NCBI RefSeq assembly: GCF_014635045.1
Contig: NZ_BMCF01000002.1
Location: forward strand, 124,001-188,000
Source: Staphylococcus nepalensis
Lineage (GTDB): Bacteria; Bacillota; Bacilli; Staphylococcales; Staphylococcaceae
DNA length: 64,000 nucleotides
Direction of reading: 5' to 3'
Under the pieces are notes generated by a model that saw only the letters and a list, made by a program, of their open reading frames with translations, searched no databases and was not told where the DNA came from. Positions 61,986 through 64,000 of the stretch are shown here, in pieces. Each line of letters opens with the position of its first letter. The first letter of the stretch is position 1. The translations under genes were made by a program, and so were the position numbers.

Positions 61986-62039
61986 GGATGAAGTACCTCC
62001 AGTACTTCATCCTTTGACCACTCTTCGGAGTGGTTTTTT
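61986..62039 (+). ncRNA. Small-RNA candidate with two hairpins
   Basis: Hairpin 1 is a perfect 14-bp stem (arms AAAGGATGAAGTAC and GTACTTCATCCTTT, 61983-62015) with loop CTCCA. Hairpin 2 is ACCACTC-TTCG-GAGTGGT (62017-62034) followed by TTTTT, a textbook terminator with a UUCG loop. TTGAAC (61954-61959) and TAATAT (61977-61982) with 17-base spacing would start transcription near 61986-61989. A transcript of about 50 bases with an anti-Shine-Dalgarno-like CUCC loop would result. The alternative is a double terminator for the upstream gene. Confidence 0.4.
62017..62039 (+). terminator. UUCG-loop terminator
   Basis: A 7-bp GC-rich stem closed by a TTCG tetraloop and followed by six T. Very strong by sequence. 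Confidence 0.88.
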
Positions 62040-62286
62040 GTTTGAAATTTGAAATCAGTGATAAGGTTAGAACATAGTTAGGAATAGATTTATAGTTAAT
62101 TTAAATCATCTTGTAATTGAAATAAATTAAAGAGAGTAGAGCGTTATTGATATAATAGTGTGAAATTAATGAGGCTGTACAAAATAAGCGAGCAGTTATT
62201 CTTTTGCATTTTGTCACGCTTGAGAGGCAGAACGGCACAGAACAATGTAGTCGTTTAAGCAATATCGCTGCTATCTAACACCTTGA

Positions 62287-62865
62287 TTATTCAAACCCTT
62301 TGCCATTATAATACTTTGGATTGAATGGACAAGATTGTAAATGTGCATTATACAAACCTGCAGCTTCTAAAAATGAATAAACAGTTACAGGACCTAAAAA
62401 CTTAAAGCCAAACTGTTTTAATTTTTTAGAGAGTTCAGTTGCACGTGCATCGACTGTAACACGCTCACTTGGATTAGTGTACCCACAATCTATAGGTTGA
62501 AAATCAACATACGACCATAAAAAATCACTAAAGCTGCCATACACTTTTTCAATTTCAAAATAGCCCTTGGCTTGATTTACAATTGCTTCTAATTTTTTTC
62601 GGTTATGTATAATATTTGGAAATACCATTAACCTATCTATATCTTCTGAAGTCATTTGTGCAATTTGTGCTGGGTTAAACTGATAAAAAGCCTGCTCATA
62701 AGATGACTTCTTCTTTAGAATAGTTAACCATGAAAGTCCAGCATGTTGGGATTCTAAAGCTATTAGTTTAAATAATTTTAGGTTATCATAAAGTGGGTGG
62801 CCCCAACTTTCATCGTGATAATGAATATAAACAGGATCTTTTGTACCGAATGCACATTCGTTCAT
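62287..62865 (-). CDS. tag: DNA-3-methyladenine glycosylase I
   Basis: Excises 3-methyladenine from alkylated DNA, 192 residues. The zinc site residues are visible: Cys4 in MNECAFGT and His17 in YIHYHDESWG at the N-terminus, and His and Cys in NAHLQSCPF at the C-terminus. The conserved HAGLSWLTILKKKSSYEQAF block is near residue 40. I chose the ATG that follows TGGAG by about nine bases; a GTG three codons upstream overlaps that site. It is divergent from valS. Confidence 0.96.
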   Translation of the reverse strand: MNECAFGTKDPVYIHYHDESWGHPLYDNLKLFKLIALESQHAGLSWLTILKKKSSYEQAFYQFNPAQIAQMTSEDIDRLMVFPNIIHNRKKLEAIVNQAKGYFEIEKVYGSFSDFLWSYVDFQPIDCGYTNPSERVTVDARATELSKKLKQFGFKFLGPVTVYSFLEAAGLYNAHLQSCPFNPKYYNGKGFE

Positions 62866-62929
62866 AAATTTCACTCCATTTTATTGACTTATTTTCATAT
62901 CCATTATACTATAATCAAGTAAAGGAATA

Positions 62930-63183
62930 TTGTCTACTGGGAAGAGTAAATAAGCTGAAATTTAACAGAGAGTACATGGTTGCTGAAAATGTACAATTTA
63001 ACTTATTGAAGGTAGCCCACATTGAACTTTGACTGAAATAAATCATTGGTTTTGATTATAGATTAAGTTAAAGCGTGTTTGAGCGTTAATCATAATTTTG
63101 AGTGCTTGAAATTGGAATGCTAATTTCTTGAATTTAGGTGGTACCACGGAAAACCCGTCCTATTTATAGGATGGGTTTTTTTA
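62930..63183 (+). promoter_or_regulatory. T-box riboswitch of valS (valine)
   Basis: The T-box TAGGTGGTACCACGG is at 63135-63149. The terminator is AAAACCCGTCCTA with TAGGATGGGTTTTT and a T tract, ending near 63183. Stem I can be drawn with TGGG/CCCA at the base and AATAAG/CTTATT above the specifier loop, placing GTA (63012-63014) as specifier, a valine codon followed by G. The GAGAG motif is at 62971-62975. A TTGACT -35 at 62884 with TACTAT at 62907 may be the promoter. Confidence 0.92.
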
Positions 63184-63207
63184 TTTATTTAAGGAGGATT
63201 TTAACAT

Positions 63208-64000
63208 ATGGAAATGAAACCAAAATATAATCCAAATGAAGTTGAAGCTGGACGTTATGACGAGTGGGTTAATAATGGCTATTTTAAAGCTTCAGAAGAT
63301 CATTCAAAAGAAACATATACGATTGTCATTCCGCCCCCGAATGTAACAGGAAAATTACATTTAGGACATGCTTGGGATACAACATTACAAGATATTATTA
63401 CGCGAATGAAACGCATGCAAGGGTACGATACATTATACTTGCCTGGTATGGATCACGCAGGTATTGCTACACAAACTAAAGTAGAAGCAAAACTTAAAGA
63501 AGAAGGACTATCTCGTCATGATTTAGGTAGAAGTAAATTCCTAGAAAAGGCATGGGATTGGAAAGAAGAATACGCTACGTTTATCAGACAACAATGGGCT
63601 AAATTAGGTTTAGGGCTAGATTATAGTAGAGAACGCTTTACATTAGATGAAGGTTTAAGTAAAGCCGTGAAAAAAGTCTTTGTTGACATGTATAATAAAG
63701 GTTTAATTTATCGTGGTGAATATATTATTAATTGGGATCCAATTGCGCGTACAGCTTTATCTGATATAGAAGTTATCCACGAAGATATTCAAGGCAAATT
63801 TTATCACTTCAAATACCCTTATGCGGATGGCGAAGGTTATATTGAAATAGCTACTACGCGTCCAGAAACAATGTTAGGTGATACTGCTATCGTGGTAAAC
63901 CCTAATGATGAACGTTATAAAGATGTTATCGGTAAAAAAGTTATCTTACCAATAGTAGAAAGGGAATTACCTATATTAGCAGATGAATATGTTGATATTG
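63208..64000 (+). CDS. valS: Valyl-tRNA synthetase, 3'-truncated by the window edge
   Basis: First 264 codons of a class I synthetase. The HIGH-type signature [18 protein letters not shown] lies near residues 44-61 and [14 protein letters not shown] near residue 80 is typical of the Val/Ile/Leu group. The start of the editing (CP1) domain with [13 protein letters not shown] near residue 218 is included. The KMSKS motif and anticodon domain lie beyond the window. AAGGAGGATT precedes the ATG. Expression is controlled by the T-box leader. Confidence 0.97.
   Translation, partial: MEMKPKYNPNEVEAGRYDEWVNNGYFKASEDHSKETYTIVIPPPNVTGKLHLGHAWDTTLQDIITRMKRMQGYDTLYLPGMDHAGIATQTKVEAKLKEEGLSRHDLGRSKFLEKAWDWKEEYATFIRQQWAKLGLGLDYSRERFTLDEGLSKAVKKVFVDMYNKGLIYRGEYIINWDPIARTALSDIEVIHEDIQGKFYHFKYPYADGEGYIEIATTRPETMLGDTAIVVNPNDERYKDVIGKKVILPIVERELPILADEYVDI

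Larger units (their letters stand above)
61891..62286 (+). other. AbrB-family gene / tag convergent spacer
   Basis: About 400 bases. The left half holds a promoter-like sequence and two tandem hairpins (possible small RNA, listed separately). The right half (62040-62286) has no recognisable gene. Confidence 0.5.

Noticed and set aside
61941-62060. Type I toxin-antitoxin (Fst-like) locus suggested by the hairpin pair
   Set aside because: No short hydrophobic toxin frame with a ribosome site could be found on either strand around the hairpins.

Overview
The window is AT-rich chromosomal DNA of a Firmicute. Gene content, gene order and protein sequences point to Staphylococcus. Because of the extra phytase-like secreted protein and the divergence from S. 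aureus proteins I remember, I infer a coagulase-negative species, perhaps of the S. saprophyticus/xylosus/cohnii group. The species cannot be proved from this window. I see no rRNA or tRNA genes, prophage, insertion sequence, CRISPR array or defence island. This is mostly the conserved core segment running from thiI to valS.

Layout. 1-4.4 kb: 3' end of a cysteine desulfurase plus thiI (tRNA thiolation), a TSUP permease, sppA and an RDD membrane protein. 4.5-7.4 kb: thiol peroxidase, a YtxK-like methyltransferase and acetate kinase. 7.4-14.5 kb: a mixed-orientation stretch with a secreted phytase-like protein, two universal stress proteins, alanine dehydrogenase, CutC, a Xaa-Pro peptidase and a UPF0173 metallo-hydrolase. 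14.7-26.8 kb: a YtoI-like regulator, nrnA, dnaE, malic enzyme, accDA and pfkA-pyk. 27-34 kb: an amino-acid permease, citZ-icd and phoPR. 34-43 kb: polA-mutM-coaE, gapB, and nrdR-dnaB-dnaI. 43-48.4 kb: thrS behind a T-box, lysP behind a lysine riboswitch, and infC-rpmI-rplT behind an L20 leader. 48.4-54.3 kb: a Nudix protein, a TPR-like protein, tig, clpX and engB. 54.4-60.6 kb: the complete hemAXCDBL operon making uroporphyrinogen precursors. 60.8-64 kb: an AbrB-family membrane protein, tag on the minus strand, and the 5' part of valS behind a second T-box.

The genes form central-metabolism and housekeeping modules: glycolysis (pfkA, pyk) against gluconeogenesis (gapB), overflow metabolism (ackA, ald, malic enzyme), TCA entry (citZ, icd), fatty-acid initiation (accDA), replication start and repair (dnaB, dnaI, polA, dnaE, mutM, tag), translation (thrS, valS, infC, rpmI, rplT) and protein quality control (tig, clpX, sppA). 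Candidate CcpA cre sites lie before ald, the malic enzyme, pfkA (two) and gapB, which fits carbon-source control of these genes.

I did not find a clear new multi-gene system. The most unusual items are non-coding: a compact double-hairpin small-RNA candidate with a CUCC loop between the AbrB-family gene and tag; a probable AUA start codon for infC; a six-codon minigene with a strong Shine-Dalgarno overlapping a cre-like site before pfkA; a second element in the lysP leader that echoes and complements the riboswitch P1 strand; a PerR-like palindrome before hemA; and a recurrent family of related intergenic hairpins.
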